Below, in pieces: positions 53,019 to 62,605 of a DNA stretch of 62,715 bases. The notes under the pieces were generated by a model, which was given only the letters and a program-made list of their open reading frames with translations, searched no databases and had not been told where the DNA came from. A program made the translations under genes and the position numbers. This DNA comes from an uncultured Bacteroidales bacterium. Lineage in GTDB: Bacteria > Bacteroidota > Bacteroidia > Bacteroidales > Paludibacteraceae. The DNA is taken from the NCBI GenBank assembly GCA_900319645.1, contig ONPG01000011.1, positions 1 to 62,715 on the forward strand, given 5' to 3'. Positions within the stretch are counted from its first letter, which is position 1. Each line of letters starts with the position of its first letter.

Positions 53019-53776
53019 GTAAAGTTATTTCATTAGCAAACCAAAAAGGCGGCGTGGGCAAAACCACCACCTCTATCAACCTCTCGGCGGCTTTAGCCAA
53101 AGAGGGCAAGCGTGTGCTACTCATCGACGCAGACCCGCAAGCCAACAGCTCGTCCGGTCTAGGCGTGGAGATACGCGACCTCGACAATACAATCTATGAA
53201 TGTCTGGTAAACGGCGTTGACCCGCACAAAGCTATCGTTGAGACACCTACCAAAAACCTCAGCCTGATCCCAAGTCACATCGACTTGGTGGGCGCAGAGA
53301 TAGAGATGCTGAACATGGACCACCGCGAGCTCCTGCTTAAGAATTTGCTACAGCCGCTACGTAGCGAATACGATTATATTCTTATCGACTGTAGTCCTTC
53401 GCTGGGTCTCATCACCGTCAATGCCTTAACTGCAAGCGATAGTGTGATTATCCCTGTTCAATGCGAATTCTTTGCGCTGGAGGGTATTGCCAAACTGCTG
53501 AATACAATCAAGATTATCAAATCCAAACTCAATCCGGATCTGAAAATCGAGGGATTCCTGCTGACGATGTTTGACAACCGTCTGAGATTGAGCAATCAGG
53601 TCTATGAAGAAGTGAAACGCCATTTCGGAGACTTGGTCTTCAACACGGTCATTGCCCGCAACGTGCGCCTTAGCGAAGCGCCTTCGCACGGACTTTCAGT
53701 TCTGGACTACGACGCCAGCTCCAAAGGCGCACAAAACTACAAAGCATTAGCCAAAGAATTGATTAAGAGACAATGA
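53015..53776 (+). CDS. parA: chromosome-partitioning ATPase ParA (Soj)
   Basis: 253 residues from ATG 53015 (overlaps the GT9 stop). The deviant Walker A KGGVGKTT is at 11-18, Walker A' LLIDADPQANSSSGLG at ~36-51, and Walker B DYILIDCSPSLG near 120. It drives segregation of ParB-parS complexes. It overlaps parB by 4 bp. No parS palindrome of the TTTCACGTGAAA kind was seen in the window. Confidence 0.95.
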   Translation: MSKVISLANQKGGVGKTTTSINLSAALAKEGKRVLLIDADPQANSSSGLGVEIRDLDNTIYECLVNGVDPHKAIVETPTKNLSLIPSHIDLVGAEIEMLNMDHRELLLKNLLQPLRSEYDYILIDCSPSLGLITVNALTASDSVIIPVQCEFFALEGIAKLLNTIKIIKSKLNPDLKIEGFLLTMFDNRLRLSNQVYEEVKRHFGDLVFNTVIARNVRLSEAPSHGLSVLDYDASSKGAQNYKALAKELIKRQ

Positions 53777-54606
53777 AAAAGATCACAGGCCTGGGGCGCG
53801 GTTTAGACGCCCTGATTGACACAAGCCACGTGGACACTAACGGTGGCAGTTCGATTTCCGAGATTGAGTTGAGCAAGATCGTGGCAAACCCGGATCAGCC
53901 GAGACGCACGTTCGACGAGGAAGCCTTGCAGGAACTGTCCGACTCCATCCGTGAGCACGGCGTGATCTCGCCGATTACGCTACGCGACAACGGTGATGGC
54001 ACGTATATGATCATCGCAGGCGAGCGCCGCTTCAGAGCCAGCAAACTGGCTGGTTTGGAGCGGATTCCTGCCTATATCCGCACGGCGAAAGACGAGCAGG
54101 TAATGGAATGGGCGCTCATCGAGAACATCCAACGCGAAGACCTCGATGCTATCGAGATAGCACTCGCCTACCAGCGTCTCATGGACGACTACAACCTGAC
54201 GCAGGAGCGGATGTCCGAACGGGTGGGCAAGAAACGCGCTACCGTGGCGAACTATCTCCGCTTGCTCAAACTGCCGGCTGAGATCCAGGTGGGAATCAAG
54301 GAGAAGAAAATCGACATGGGACATGCCCGTGCTATCCTTGCTACGCCAAGTGCTGAGCGTCAATTGGCTCTCTATCAGCGTATTCTGAAAGAAGGTCTTT
54401 CCGTGCGCAAAGTGGAAGCGCTGGCGCAAGAGGACAAGACGGACAAGCCCAAAGAGCGCAAAGCCAAAGCCGGAAACGACTACGAAGAGCTCCAGAAAGA
54501 CCTGAGCAATGCCTTGGGACTGAAGGTGAAGATTCAGGATGGCAAAGTGGTGATTGCTTTTGCCAACCAGGACGAACTGAAACAAATCATCCGCAAACTC
54601 AGTTGA
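53773..54606 (+). CDS. parB: chromosome-partitioning protein ParB (Spo0J)
   Basis: 277 residues. The ParB/Srx CTPase domain has VANPDQPRRTFDEEAL (~37-52) and the box II motif IIAGERRFRASKLAG (~77-91). The helix-turn-helix lies at ~140-185 (TQERMSERVGKKRATVANYLR) and the dimerisation domain is C-terminal. It binds parS and loads SMC. It overlaps parA (ATGA) and the DUF5683 gene (TTGA). Confidence 0.95.
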   Translation: MKKITGLGRGLDALIDTSHVDTNGGSSISEIELSKIVANPDQPRRTFDEEALQELSDSIREHGVISPITLRDNGDGTYMIIAGERRFRASKLAGLERIPAYIRTAKDEQVMEWALIENIQREDLDAIEIALAYQRLMDDYNLTQERMSERVGKKRATVANYLRLLKLPAEIQVGIKEKKIDMGHARAILATPSAERQLALYQRILKEGLSVRKVEALAQEDKTDKPKERKAKAGNDYEELQKDLSNALGLKVKIQDGKVVIAFANQDELKQIIRKLS

Positions 54607-55244
54607 GATACCGTTTGCTCATAGTGCTGCTTACCGTGGCTGCGTCACTCATGGCGCAGTCCGGCGAGATATACTACAAGCCGGACACCACTACCACGGA
54701 GGAGAACTACCGCTATTATGTGGACCTGACCAAGAAACCCGATGCGATCAAGGCGGTTTGGCTGGGTGCTATCATTCCCGGAGCGGGACAGATCTACAAC
54801 GGCTCCTACTGGAAACTGCCGATTGTCTATGGCGCGTTCATGGGATGCGGCTATGCCATCAGTTGGACACAAGGACGTTACAGCAACTACAAAACCGCTT
54901 ACCTCGACCTCTACAACGACATCCAGGCGGGAACTGTCACCACCGATGAGCAGAAGAGCTATATAGCCGTTATGCCTGCGGGATACACCTTGGAGCGGCT
55001 CGGTGGCGAAAGCACATGGCTCAACACCCTCAAAAACCGCCAGAGTACCATGCGGCGATACCGAGACTACTCGATTCTTGCAACGGTCGTGGTCTATGCA
55101 CTCTCCATTATTGACGCCTACGTGGACGCACAACTCTTTGACTACGACATCTCGCCCGACTTGAGTATCAATCTGGAACCGCAGATTCATTTTGACCCTT
55201 ACACACAGCGATCCGCTGAATTAAAATTAGCTATACAATTTTGA
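54603..55244 (+). CDS. DUF5683 membrane protein
   Basis: 213 residues from a TTG start whose bases overlap the parB stop (TTGA). A signal-like N-terminus (to LMAQ) is followed by KAVWLGAIIPGAGQIYNGSY and WKLPIVYGAFMGCGYAI, the DUF5683 membrane signature, then a soluble part and another hydrophobic segment (YSILATVVVYALSIIDAYVD). It often follows parB in Bacteroidales and probably acts in the envelope. The unusual TTG start with full overlap suggests translation depends on parB. Confidence 0.8.
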   Translation: MRYRLLIVLLTVAASLMAQSGEIYYKPDTTTTEENYRYYVDLTKKPDAIKAVWLGAIIPGAGQIYNGSYWKLPIVYGAFMGCGYAISWTQGRYSNYKTAYLDLYNDIQAGTVTTDEQKSYIAVMPAGYTLERLGGESTWLNTLKNRQSTMRRYRDYSILATVVVYALSIIDAYVDAQLFDYDISPDLSINLEPQIHFDPYTQRSAELKLAIQF

Positions 55245-56581
55245 GAAATCTACTGATAATCATCTTCCTCCTCTCTGCCTTCCTGCCTTTTGCTCAGGCA
55301 GAGGAACACCTCAGCGACACACTCGCTGCAGACACCGTCAATGTGGAGTCACTCGAATTGATTCCGCTGGTGGCAGCCGATAGTGCCGAAGCGGTTCTTA
55401 CCGACAGTCAGCCGACGGTCAACCGACGGTCAACCGACACGATAGGACTCTCCAACATAGAAATCAAATGGTTTGAGCATTGCCTCCAGTGGCTCGACAC
55501 CACAGATTGTGTGGCGGTTCACGACACGACTACTCTACCCGATTCGGTCTATAAAACGCGTCTCCAAGCGTTGCCGTGCGTCATCGAGTTGCCGTACAAC
55601 GAGCGCGTCCGCGCGTTCATTCTCAGATACGTCAAACGCAGCCCGAAGCAGGTTGCCAGACTCATGCGCATGGGAGAATACTATTTCCCGATCTTCGAGG
55701 AAACACTCGGCAAATACCAACTGCCATACGAACTGAAATACCTGCCGGTTATCGAGTCTGCGCTGAATCCTATGGCACGTTCTCACATGGGAGCTGCCGG
55801 ACTTTGGCAATTTATGCCCGGAACCGGCAAACTCTACGGACTGGAAATCAACTCGCTCGTGGACGAACGGATGGATCCGATCCGCTCCACAGAAGCGGCT
55901 TGCCGCTTCCTGAGCAACATGTATAGCATTTATGGCGACTGGAATCTCGTCATTGCCGCCTACAACTGCGGTAGCGGAAACGTCAACAAAGCAATCCGGC
56001 GTGCTGGAGGCAAACGCGATTTCTGGTCTATCTATCCCTATCTGCCGCGCGAAACGCGTAACTACGTGCCTATCTTCATTGCCGCCAACTACGCGATGAA
56101 TTATGGCGAAGAACACGGTATTTGCAAAGCTCCTATCGAGCAAACAATGATCACTGACACCATTCGTACTACCCAGCGAATGCACTTGCAGCAAGCCGCT
56201 GACAATCTGGGTATTCCCATCAGCGAACTAAGACGTCTGAATCCCCAGTATTCGCGGGACGTATTGCCTGGCGGAAGCAGCTATGCCTTAGTGCTTCCGG
56301 CGGAGAAAGTCGGACTCTTTATCGAGCAGCAGGATACGATCATGGCATACAAAGCGGATAGTCTGATCAACAACCGGCGTGCCGAGATCGACCTCGCAAA
56401 AGTGACCTCCATCAACGGAGCTTATCGCATCAACGGCGTAACATATTACACCATCAAAAACGGAGACAGCCTCAGCACGATAGCCAAGAAATTCCATTGC
56501 TCGGTCAAGCAACTCAAACAATGGAACGGACTGAAAAGTGATGCTATTCGTGCCGGCAAGAAACTGAAAATCTGCAAATAA
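55241..56581 (+). CDS. membrane-bound lytic transglycosylase (MltD-like) with LysM
   Basis: 446 residues from a TTG start overlapping the previous stop (TTGA). Signal peptide (to FAQA). A Ser/Thr linker (~30-75) includes three 11-bp repeats in its DNA (55402-55434). The SLT domain covers ~145-290, with catalytic Glu in VIESALNP (~171), GLWQFMPGT (~188) and AYNCGSGNVNKAI (~240). LysM follows at ~402-446 (YYTIKNGDSLSTIAKKFHCS). It cleaves peptidoglycan in the periplasm. Confidence 0.9.
   Translation: MRNLLIIIFLLSAFLPFAQAEEHLSDTLAADTVNVESLELIPLVAADSAEAVLTDSQPTVNRRSTDTIGLSNIEIKWFEHCLQWLDTTDCVAVHDTTTLPDSVYKTRLQALPCVIELPYNERVRAFILRYVKRSPKQVARLMRMGEYYFPIFEETLGKYQLPYELKYLPVIESALNPMARSHMGAAGLWQFMPGTGKLYGLEINSLVDERMDPIRSTEAACRFLSNMYSIYGDWNLVIAAYNCGSGNVNKAIRRAGGKRDFWSIYPYLPRETRNYVPIFIAANYAMNYGEEHGICKAPIEQTMITDTIRTTQRMHLQQAADNLGIPISELRRLNPQYSRDVLPGGSSYALVLPAEKVGLFIEQQDTIMAYKADSLINNRRAEIDLAKVTSINGAYRINGVTYYTIKNGDSLSTIAKKFHCSVKQLKQWNGLKSDAIRAGKKLKICK
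55402..55434. repeat. 11-bp tandem array inside the transglycosylase gene
   Basis: CGACAGTCAGC, CGACGGTCAAC and CGACGGTCAAC, followed by a partial CGACAC, in 11-bp register within a non-conserved linker (SQPTVNRRST). Confidence 0.55.
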
Positions 56582-56907
56582 TGGAACCGGGAAAAAGATA
56601 TTATTCTATGCGCGAGACCGTTGCCGAAACAGGTGTGATGGATTCCACGTTGCGGTATTGGGAGAAAGAGTTTGCGGAGTTGAGTCCACGCAAGGATGGT
56701 CATGGCAACCGCTACTACACCTTGGAGGATCAGGAACTCATCAAACGTATCAAATACATCCGTGACGAACTCCATATCACGCGTCTGGAAGCTATCCGCC
56801 GGGAGTTGCAAAGCAACAGCAAACACTCCGACGAGCGTCAGGCGGCTTTGGATATTCTTCTCCGCGTCAAAGAGGAACTGTGTGAAATCAGAAAAATGCT
56901 GAAGTGA
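56581..56907 (+). CDS. MerR family transcriptional regulator
   Basis: 108 residues. The MerR winged helix-turn-helix opens KRYYSMRETVAETGVMDSTLRYWEKEF (residues ~5-31, with the usual start-of-domain positions), then NRYYTLEDQELIKRIKYIRDEL and a short coiled coil (~85-108). It lacks a C-terminal effector domain, as do the small MerR proteins found widely next to DUF5683 and transglycosylase genes in this phylum. It overlaps the upstream stop by 1 bp (TAATG) and its own stop abuts the converging glycosyltransferase stop. Confidence 0.85.
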   Translation: MEPGKRYYSMRETVAETGVMDSTLRYWEKEFAELSPRKDGHGNRYYTLEDQELIKRIKYIRDELHITRLEAIRRELQSNSKHSDERQAALDILLRVKEELCEIRKMLK

Positions 56908-57645
56908 TCAGTACTTGATCGAGAACGGATAGTGAAGCGCAATCAGGAAATGCGCCCACAACGTACGCGCTACTCCGAAATGAGTACACATGATATGAAA
57001 ACGCTCCTTCCAGGCGCGTTTTCTTTGTTTCTTGCTCACGCCTTCCGTCAGGAACTTGCACACATATTCATCCAGATACACATTCTTCCGCGAAGCCGTT
57101 ACCGCACGCACACACCAATCGTAGTCTGCACAAATGCGATAGCGCGTGTCATAATTCGCAGCAATAGTGCGGCGAACCAATATAGCCTGGTGGCTCACGA
57201 CCAAACCGTTCAGAAAATGCTTGCGCTGTAAGTCCGGCGGTGTCACTTTATGATGCTCGCTTACCTTGACACCCTCCGCATTGACGATACACGCCTTGCC
57301 ATAGACAATATCCGTATCTTCCGTAGCCGCAGCTACCACATGTGCCAATGTATCCGGCGCATAGATCTCGTCGCCGGCATTGACGAACCAAAGGAAATCG
57401 CCTTTTGCACGCGCAATCCCCTTGTTCATAGCATCGTAGAGTCCCTTGTCCGGTTCCGACTTCCAGGACAATCGTCCCTCAAACAACGGCTCCAAACGCT
57501 TTACGATATCGATTGTGCCATCTTTTGAACCGCCATCGACGATGATATATTCATAGTCTTTGCAACTCTGCGCCAGCACGCTCTGCATCGTCCGTTCCAG
57601 CCATCGCTCGGCATTATAGGTAATCGTGATAACAGATACTCTCAT
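56908..57645 (-). CDS. glycosyltransferase family 2
   Basis: 245 residues. GT-A fold opening VSVITITYNAERWLERTMQSV, DGGSKDGT (~37-44), SEPDKGLYDAMNKGIARAKGD (~62-82) and the DxD-like FVNAGDE (~87). It transfers a sugar from a nucleotide donor during surface polysaccharide assembly, in the cytoplasm. No membrane segment of note. It converges directly on merR (stop codons abut) and its ATG overlaps the next upstream gene by 4 bp. Confidence 0.9.
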   Translation of the reverse strand: MRVSVITITYNAERWLERTMQSVLAQSCKDYEYIIVDGGSKDGTIDIVKRLEPLFEGRLSWKSEPDKGLYDAMNKGIARAKGDFLWFVNAGDEIYAPDTLAHVVAAATEDTDIVYGKACIVNAEGVKVSEHHKVTPPDLQRKHFLNGLVVSHQAILVRRTIAANYDTRYRICADYDWCVRAVTASRKNVYLDEYVCKFLTEGVSKKQRKRAWKERFHIMCTHFGVARTLWAHFLIALHYPFSIKY

Positions 57646-58859
57646 GGTTTCTTCTGCATTAGTTGGTCAAACAAACTCATCCATTGGGACGCAATTTTCT
57701 CCATACGAAAGGCCTTACTGGTTTGGATAGCCTGCATGGCCATCTCTTTGCGCATTGCTTCCTGGCTCATCACTTCGCGCAAGGCTGAAGAAAATGCTTG
57801 TATGTTATTATTCGGAACGATGCGTCCGTTCTCTCCGTCCTTTACCATATCATGCAGTGATCCAAACGAATCCATTGCCACAACAGGAGTTCCCATTTGA
57901 GCAGCCTCCATTAATACCATCGGCCAACCTTCTGCGGAACTGGTCATTAAGAAGATGGACGCACGCCTGTAATATTCCATAGGGTTTTGTTGCCCGGTGA
58001 ATTCAACGCGTTGCAGATTCCATTTCCTCACCAGATAGCGATAGAATGGCATGTCTCGTCCGGCTCCTACCAGTTGCAGTTTCCAGTCCTGATATAGAGT
58101 ATCTTTCTCTATTGCCCGCCATGCTTTCAGAGCAAGCGAGATACGCTTGGTATCTTCGTCAAAACGCGCAACAACAATCACCGTTTTCTCTTTGGTCTGA
58201 ATATCTTCCTCCGTAGCAAATTGAGAAAAACGTAACGAATTTCCAATCGCCTTCATTTTGTCGGTATGCTTGATACCGGCATAATAGAGGTAAGGCGCGA
58301 AATAGTTTTTGGAAAGCACAACTACTCTGTCGGAAGACTCGTATGGTATTCGATACTTGGATTGCAAAATGCGTCTGGCTAAAGGTTTCCATACGGGTTG
58401 AGTCTTCGTCATCAGCCATTTCTTGGTCTCAGGAACCGCACTATCGCTATGTTTCCATCCGTATAGCATCCTTTCCCAAGACCCGTATGTCACAACCTGA
58501 AAGCCGGGACACATATGGAAGGCATATATCAGTTTAGCGCCGCATTGATGTGCTATCTCGTATAGTTGCGGCATTACCACCAGATTCTGCTTTTTGAGGA
58601 AGTTCACTTGGACAACATCAATATGATTACCGGTAAGGAATTGTGCAAATGCCTCTCTATCCAGATTCCTGTTGAGACAGATGCGTCCTTCAAACAACGG
58701 CAAGGGCTCTTTGTCTGGAGGCAAGGGCTCGAAGAAGCCCAAAAAGCAATGGATTCCACAATGCTTTGTAAAATAGGTGGTCAGCGCAACGGTTGTCTGG
58801 TTTACTCCGCCGGAAGCCTGCGCAGAGCAATCGAAACTATTGATAGTTAGAAGGTTCAT
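57642..58859 (-). CDS. glycosyltransferase family 4
   Basis: 405 residues, GT-B fold. The N-terminal half has a typical GT4 Rossmann start (LLTINSFDCSAQASGGVNQT). The C-terminal half carries TVIVVARFDEDTKRISLALKA (~218) and the E-x7-E motif in MTSSAEGWPMVLMEAAQMGTP (~315). It is probably part of the same polysaccharide pathway as the GT2 and the CDP-glycerol-type transferase. The genes around it overlap by 4 bp (ATGA), a tightly packed operon. Confidence 0.87.
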   Translation of the reverse strand: MNLLTINSFDCSAQASGGVNQTTVALTTYFTKHCGIHCFLGFFEPLPPDKEPLPLFEGRICLNRNLDREAFAQFLTGNHIDVVQVNFLKKQNLVVMPQLYEIAHQCGAKLIYAFHMCPGFQVVTYGSWERMLYGWKHSDSAVPETKKWLMTKTQPVWKPLARRILQSKYRIPYESSDRVVVLSKNYFAPYLYYAGIKHTDKMKAIGNSLRFSQFATEEDIQTKEKTVIVVARFDEDTKRISLALKAWRAIEKDTLYQDWKLQLVGAGRDMPFYRYLVRKWNLQRVEFTGQQNPMEYYRRASIFLMTSSAEGWPMVLMEAAQMGTPVVAMDSFGSLHDMVKDGENGRIVPNNNIQAFSSALREVMSQEAMRKEMAMQAIQTSKAFRMEKIASQWMSLFDQLMQKKP

Positions 58860-61261
58860 TCCTTTTCAATCTTTTTGCGGAACACCAACAGGAGCAGTAT
58901 TGCTAACACGGCGGCACAAGAAGCGATGATAGAAATGATCTGTGTCTTTTCCAACAACTCGTCTTGACAGCGGAATTCGATCGTATGTTTGCCGGCAGGC
59001 ACCTCTACCGCGCGCAAGATATAGTTCGCGCGTACAACAGGCACTTCCACGCCGTCCACAAAGGCTTTCCATGTCTTGTAATACACCTCCGAGAATACTG
59101 CCAAACCATCCTCCACGCTCTCGCTCTCATAGAACAGGTTACCCGGATTAGCGTACTTCGTCAATACGATCTTCGCAGGCTGCGTCATCATATTCTGCCC
59201 CTTAACCTTACTCCGCCAGCATGTATCCACAAACGCAACCGCCTTTAAATCAGCATCGCCGATAGCCTCAATCTCCTCATTCGGCGAGTTCACCCACTCT
59301 ACTGAATTCACGAACCACGCATTGCCGAACGCCTCGTAGTTGCGCTGTACTCCTTGCTGCGTGATCACATAGCGCGTATTCAACATATTGATTACATTCA
59401 TATTGATGCGACCGGACAGATAATAATCAATAATATCCTGGTATCTGCGTAACTTAGCCGGGCTGTAACCGCCTATTGTCTTGTGGAAATAACTGGTACG
59501 CGACTCATTGAATGTGTTCGATGCCAGATTCAGCACACGATAGTCCGGATCTTTATCCGCCAGAATCTGCTTGTCCGCTGCGGTCGGAGTGATCAACTGC
59601 TGCTTCTTCGCTACAAAATGGCTGTCGTTCAGATAGTGTTTATCCACCGCCCATAGATCAGCCAGCGTGAGTGCTCCTATGATGCCCACCAGCACAACAC
59701 TTTTCATCTTCTCCGCTCTCAGATATACAACGATTCCCACCGTAGCCACCAGAACGTAAACAATGCTCCGCCAAGCGTCTGCGGTCAGCATATGCCGACG
59801 GTCTGCGATGATGGCATCTGTCAGCCATTCCGGCATTTGTGCATCTACTGAAGCGGTAAACGCCCCCGCCAAACCGGGGAAAAGAACAAACAGCAAGCAA
59901 ATAACGGCAGTAATTCCTCCGGCTATACCCACCTGATTGAGACTCACTCTGCGCTCTACTACTTCCTTCATCGCTAACATGCCTAACATCGCCATCGCTG
60001 TAGTTGTCATCACCAACGCCATACTGGGCGTACGGAATTTGTTGTACAGCGGCAGATGGTCAAACAGCCAGTTGTTCAACTCCGGGAAGTTGCGTCCCCA
60101 TGAGAGAACAATACCGATAACCGCAGCCACCAACAACCACCAGCGCTCTTTGCCCGGTACTACTATCAGACCCAACACAAAAAGGAAACAGATGATAGCC
60201 CCCGCATACACAGGACCGGAAGTGAACGGCTGGTCGCCCCAATAGGTCGGAACGGCCTTCACAAACTGCTTCGCCTGCGATGTGCCGGCGTATTTCTTAA
60301 TGGTCTTGTAGGTCTCGCTGTCTTCGTCCAAAGAGTAATGGCTGCTTCCTCCGTAGAAATTAGGAATCAGCAACGTCATCGTCTCCGCTTTGCCGTAACT
60401 CCACATAAACGCATAGTCCCTGTTCAATCCTGACTTGCCCGCCTCGCTGTCAGCAGCTCCGTGCAACACAGCGCCGCCACGCATCGTCTCCTTGGAATAG
60501 TCCCACGTCGGCACTAACTTGTCTGCCGCAGGAGCAACCGCCATGACGGCAGCCAGCAGCAAGATACACGATGCGACCCAGAAATGTTTCTGATCTTTCT
60601 CTCGCAACGCATAAATGAAATAACTGACCGCTAATGGTATCAGCATCAGCAGCGTATAATAAGAAATCTGCTGGTGGTTCCAATACACATTCAGCCCCGT
60701 TGCAATCAACGTCACGATGAATCCGGCTATATAATGCTTGCGATAACATAACATGCAGCCGCCGATAACGGCAGGCATCGTCGCCAATACCCATCCCTTG
60801 GTCACGTGTCCGGCATCAATAATAATCAGGTTATACGACCCGAACGCAAATGCGATAGCACCCACTATACTCAGCCACGGACTACATCCGACCGCCAGCA
60901 TAAAAATATAGAAGCCTATTAACAGCAGCCACAGCACACCGCTGGTCAAACCGTTAAAGCCGCATTTCACCCATTGTGCTAAAGGACGAAAAACACTCTT
61001 CGAGTCCACGCCGGAAGTAGCATTATACGGCATGCCACCGAACATCGCGTTCGACCAGTGACTCCATTCGCCTGTCTGCTCATGGTATTCCTTCGCGTCG
61101 TGTCCCATGCCGTACGAACTGATCATATCGCCCTGCGGCAACTGCTTGCCCTCAAACACCTGAGGGGCAAAATACACCATTACCAGCACAACAAAAATAC
61201 TCACCGCCACCAAATGCGGCCAACTCTGCTGCCAAATGGCTTTCCAATTGATTTTATTCAT
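58856..61261 (-). CDS. YfhO-family membrane protein
   Basis: 801 residues with about a dozen membrane helices plus a large C-terminal extracytoplasmic region (RYQDIIDYYLSGRINMNVIN, NWFVNSVEWVN-type elements). The first loop shows the GT-C style with acidic residues (GDMISSYGMGHDAKEYHEQ). YfhO proteins are predicted polyprenyl-phosphate-dependent sugar transferases that decorate surface polymers. It overlaps the downstream GT4 gene by 4 bp. Confidence 0.82.
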   Translation of the reverse strand: MNKINWKAIWQQSWPHLVAVSIFVVLVMVYFAPQVFEGKQLPQGDMISSYGMGHDAKEYHEQTGEWSHWSNAMFGGMPYNATSGVDSKSVFRPLAQWVKCGFNGLTSGVLWLLLIGFYIFMLAVGCSPWLSIVGAIAFAFGSYNLIIIDAGHVTKGWVLATMPAVIGGCMLCYRKHYIAGFIVTLIATGLNVYWNHQQISYYTLLMLIPLAVSYFIYALREKDQKHFWVASCILLLAAVMAVAPAADKLVPTWDYSKETMRGGAVLHGAADSEAGKSGLNRDYAFMWSYGKAETMTLLIPNFYGGSSHYSLDEDSETYKTIKKYAGTSQAKQFVKAVPTYWGDQPFTSGPVYAGAIICFLFVLGLIVVPGKERWWLLVAAVIGIVLSWGRNFPELNNWLFDHLPLYNKFRTPSMALVMTTTAMAMLGMLAMKEVVERRVSLNQVGIAGGITAVICLLFVLFPGLAGAFTASVDAQMPEWLTDAIIADRRHMLTADAWRSIVYVLVATVGIVVYLRAEKMKSVVLVGIIGALTLADLWAVDKHYLNDSHFVAKKQQLITPTAADKQILADKDPDYRVLNLASNTFNESRTSYFHKTIGGYSPAKLRRYQDIIDYYLSGRINMNVINMLNTRYVITQQGVQRNYEAFGNAWFVNSVEWVNSPNEEIEAIGDADLKAVAFVDTCWRSKVKGQNMMTQPAKIVLTKYANPGNLFYESESVEDGLAVFSEVYYKTWKAFVDGVEVPVVRANYILRAVEVPAGKHTIEFRCQDELLEKTQIISIIASCAAVLAILLLLVFRKKIEKE

Positions 61262-61270
61262 ATATTGATA

Positions 61271-62605
61271 TTATTTTCCGATTGTTGTTTTCAATATCTC
61301 AAATATCTTATCTGAAGGCATCACACCGTCTTTCGGATAGAGGTATTGCTTGTAGAATTGTTCACGTTCTGCTTTCTTCGGGTCTTTTCCGGCAATCACT
61401 ACCTCGCGAATAAACTTCTCCGTCTCTTCTCTCGAATAAGCCAAATAGTGTTTATCCAGACACATCTGCCCGAATGTATTAAACTCCTCTTTCACTTTCT
61501 CGTCCCGTATCTGGAATAATACCGGCTTTTGCGCGTAGAGGTACTCTACCGTGAACGAAGCACAATCATGTATCATCGCGTCCGAGGTCTTAAACAAATC
61601 AATATAATCGCCCTGCTCTATCTGTCCGTTCTCCAGTTCTTTCCATCTGCGGTAATACGCTTCCGTCTTCTCTAATCCCCATAAGTTGATGAGCTTGAAT
61701 TTCAATACCGGATGCGGCTTAAACGCAAATTGTACTTCGTCTTTGTACTCCTCTGCCAGCCGCAACATGTCCTCGCAGTAATTCAGGAAATTAGAGAAAT
61801 TAAACAAATAATCGACCGTGTGATGCGGCGCCCAGATAATCCGTTTCTTTTTCTTTTCCTGCTTTTTCCAGACATCTTTTGCCACGTACTCTTCCTGCAT
61901 CAGTTTCTCTTCCGCCAGAGCACCCACTATCTCCACATTATCACCGTGGCTCTTCTCATAAATCTCTGCATAGTGCTTCTGAAACTCCGTCTCTACCAGA
62001 AACTTCCATAGCAAAGATTGAAAAGGAAGCTCGTAATTATTGTGATACAGATGCATACAATTAATTCCGTACGGCACATATAATGTCAACACGTCTGTGT
62101 AGTGATAAATGTGGTATGCCGGCAATGTATCTTTATACGGTTTGGTAAAAAACACCACATCCGGACTACACATTTTCTTTATATCTCTCCATTGGCGTTT
62201 TTCCCAATTGTATGCGCTGATATATTGATACCCTCTCTCTCGGGCAAAATCTTCGGTCTGATGCATCACTCGGAAACACTCCTGCATATCATAATTAAGA
62301 TGCACATTATAAGGAGATACCACTATCAGCGGTTCAAACCATTCCGAACTTTCCAGTTTTCTATATAGACTGTCATACTTCCACACAGACGGAGTCTGCA
62401 AAAAGAACAAAACACGGCATTTGTCTTGTTGCTTTAATGCCTCAATTTTTTGCTCTTGTTTCTGTCGCACTTTGCGGACTTTCCGCAGCAAACAAGAAGG
62501 AAAGGCGGCTATAAAAAAGTCACGGAACGTTATTGCCTTGTATAAACTGTCCACAAAGTTTATACCAACAAATTGTTTTATTTTTTCTTGTATCTTTTCT
62601 AACAT
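61271..62605 (-). CDS. CDP-glycerol glycerophosphotransferase family protein
   Basis: 444 residues. GT-B-like transferase of the TagB/TagF group: KRIIWAPHHTVDYLFNFSNF (~255-274), FAFKPHPVLKFKLIN (~300) and DYIDLFKTSDAMIHDCASFTVEYLYAQKPVLF (~345-377), the motif block that binds the CDP-alditol. In Gram-negative gut bacteria such genes build phosphoglycerol- or ribitol-decorated capsules and O-antigens. A coiled N-terminus is basic and probably membrane-associated. It overlaps the upstream partial gene by 7 bp. Confidence 0.83.
   Translation of the reverse strand: MLEKIQEKIKQFVGINFVDSLYKAITFRDFFIAAFPSCLLRKVRKVRQKQEQKIEALKQQDKCRVLFFLQTPSVWKYDSLYRKLESSEWFEPLIVVSPYNVHLNYDMQECFRVMHQTEDFARERGYQYISAYNWEKRQWRDIKKMCSPDVVFFTKPYKDTLPAYHIYHYTDVLTLYVPYGINCMHLYHNNYELPFQSLLWKFLVETEFQKHYAEIYEKSHGDNVEIVGALAEEKLMQEEYVAKDVWKKQEKKKKRIIWAPHHTVDYLFNFSNFLNYCEDMLRLAEEYKDEVQFAFKPHPVLKFKLINLWGLEKTEAYYRRWKELENGQIEQGDYIDLFKTSDAMIHDCASFTVEYLYAQKPVLFQIRDEKVKEEFNTFGQMCLDKHYLAYSREETEKFIREVVIAGKDPKKAEREQFYKQYLYPKDGVMPSDKIFEILKTTIGK

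Noticed and set aside
53015-54606. Plasmid or integrated-element partition locus
   Set aside because: ParA and ParB are of the chromosomal Soj/Spo0J type and lie with the usual DUF5683 and transglycosylase neighbours.
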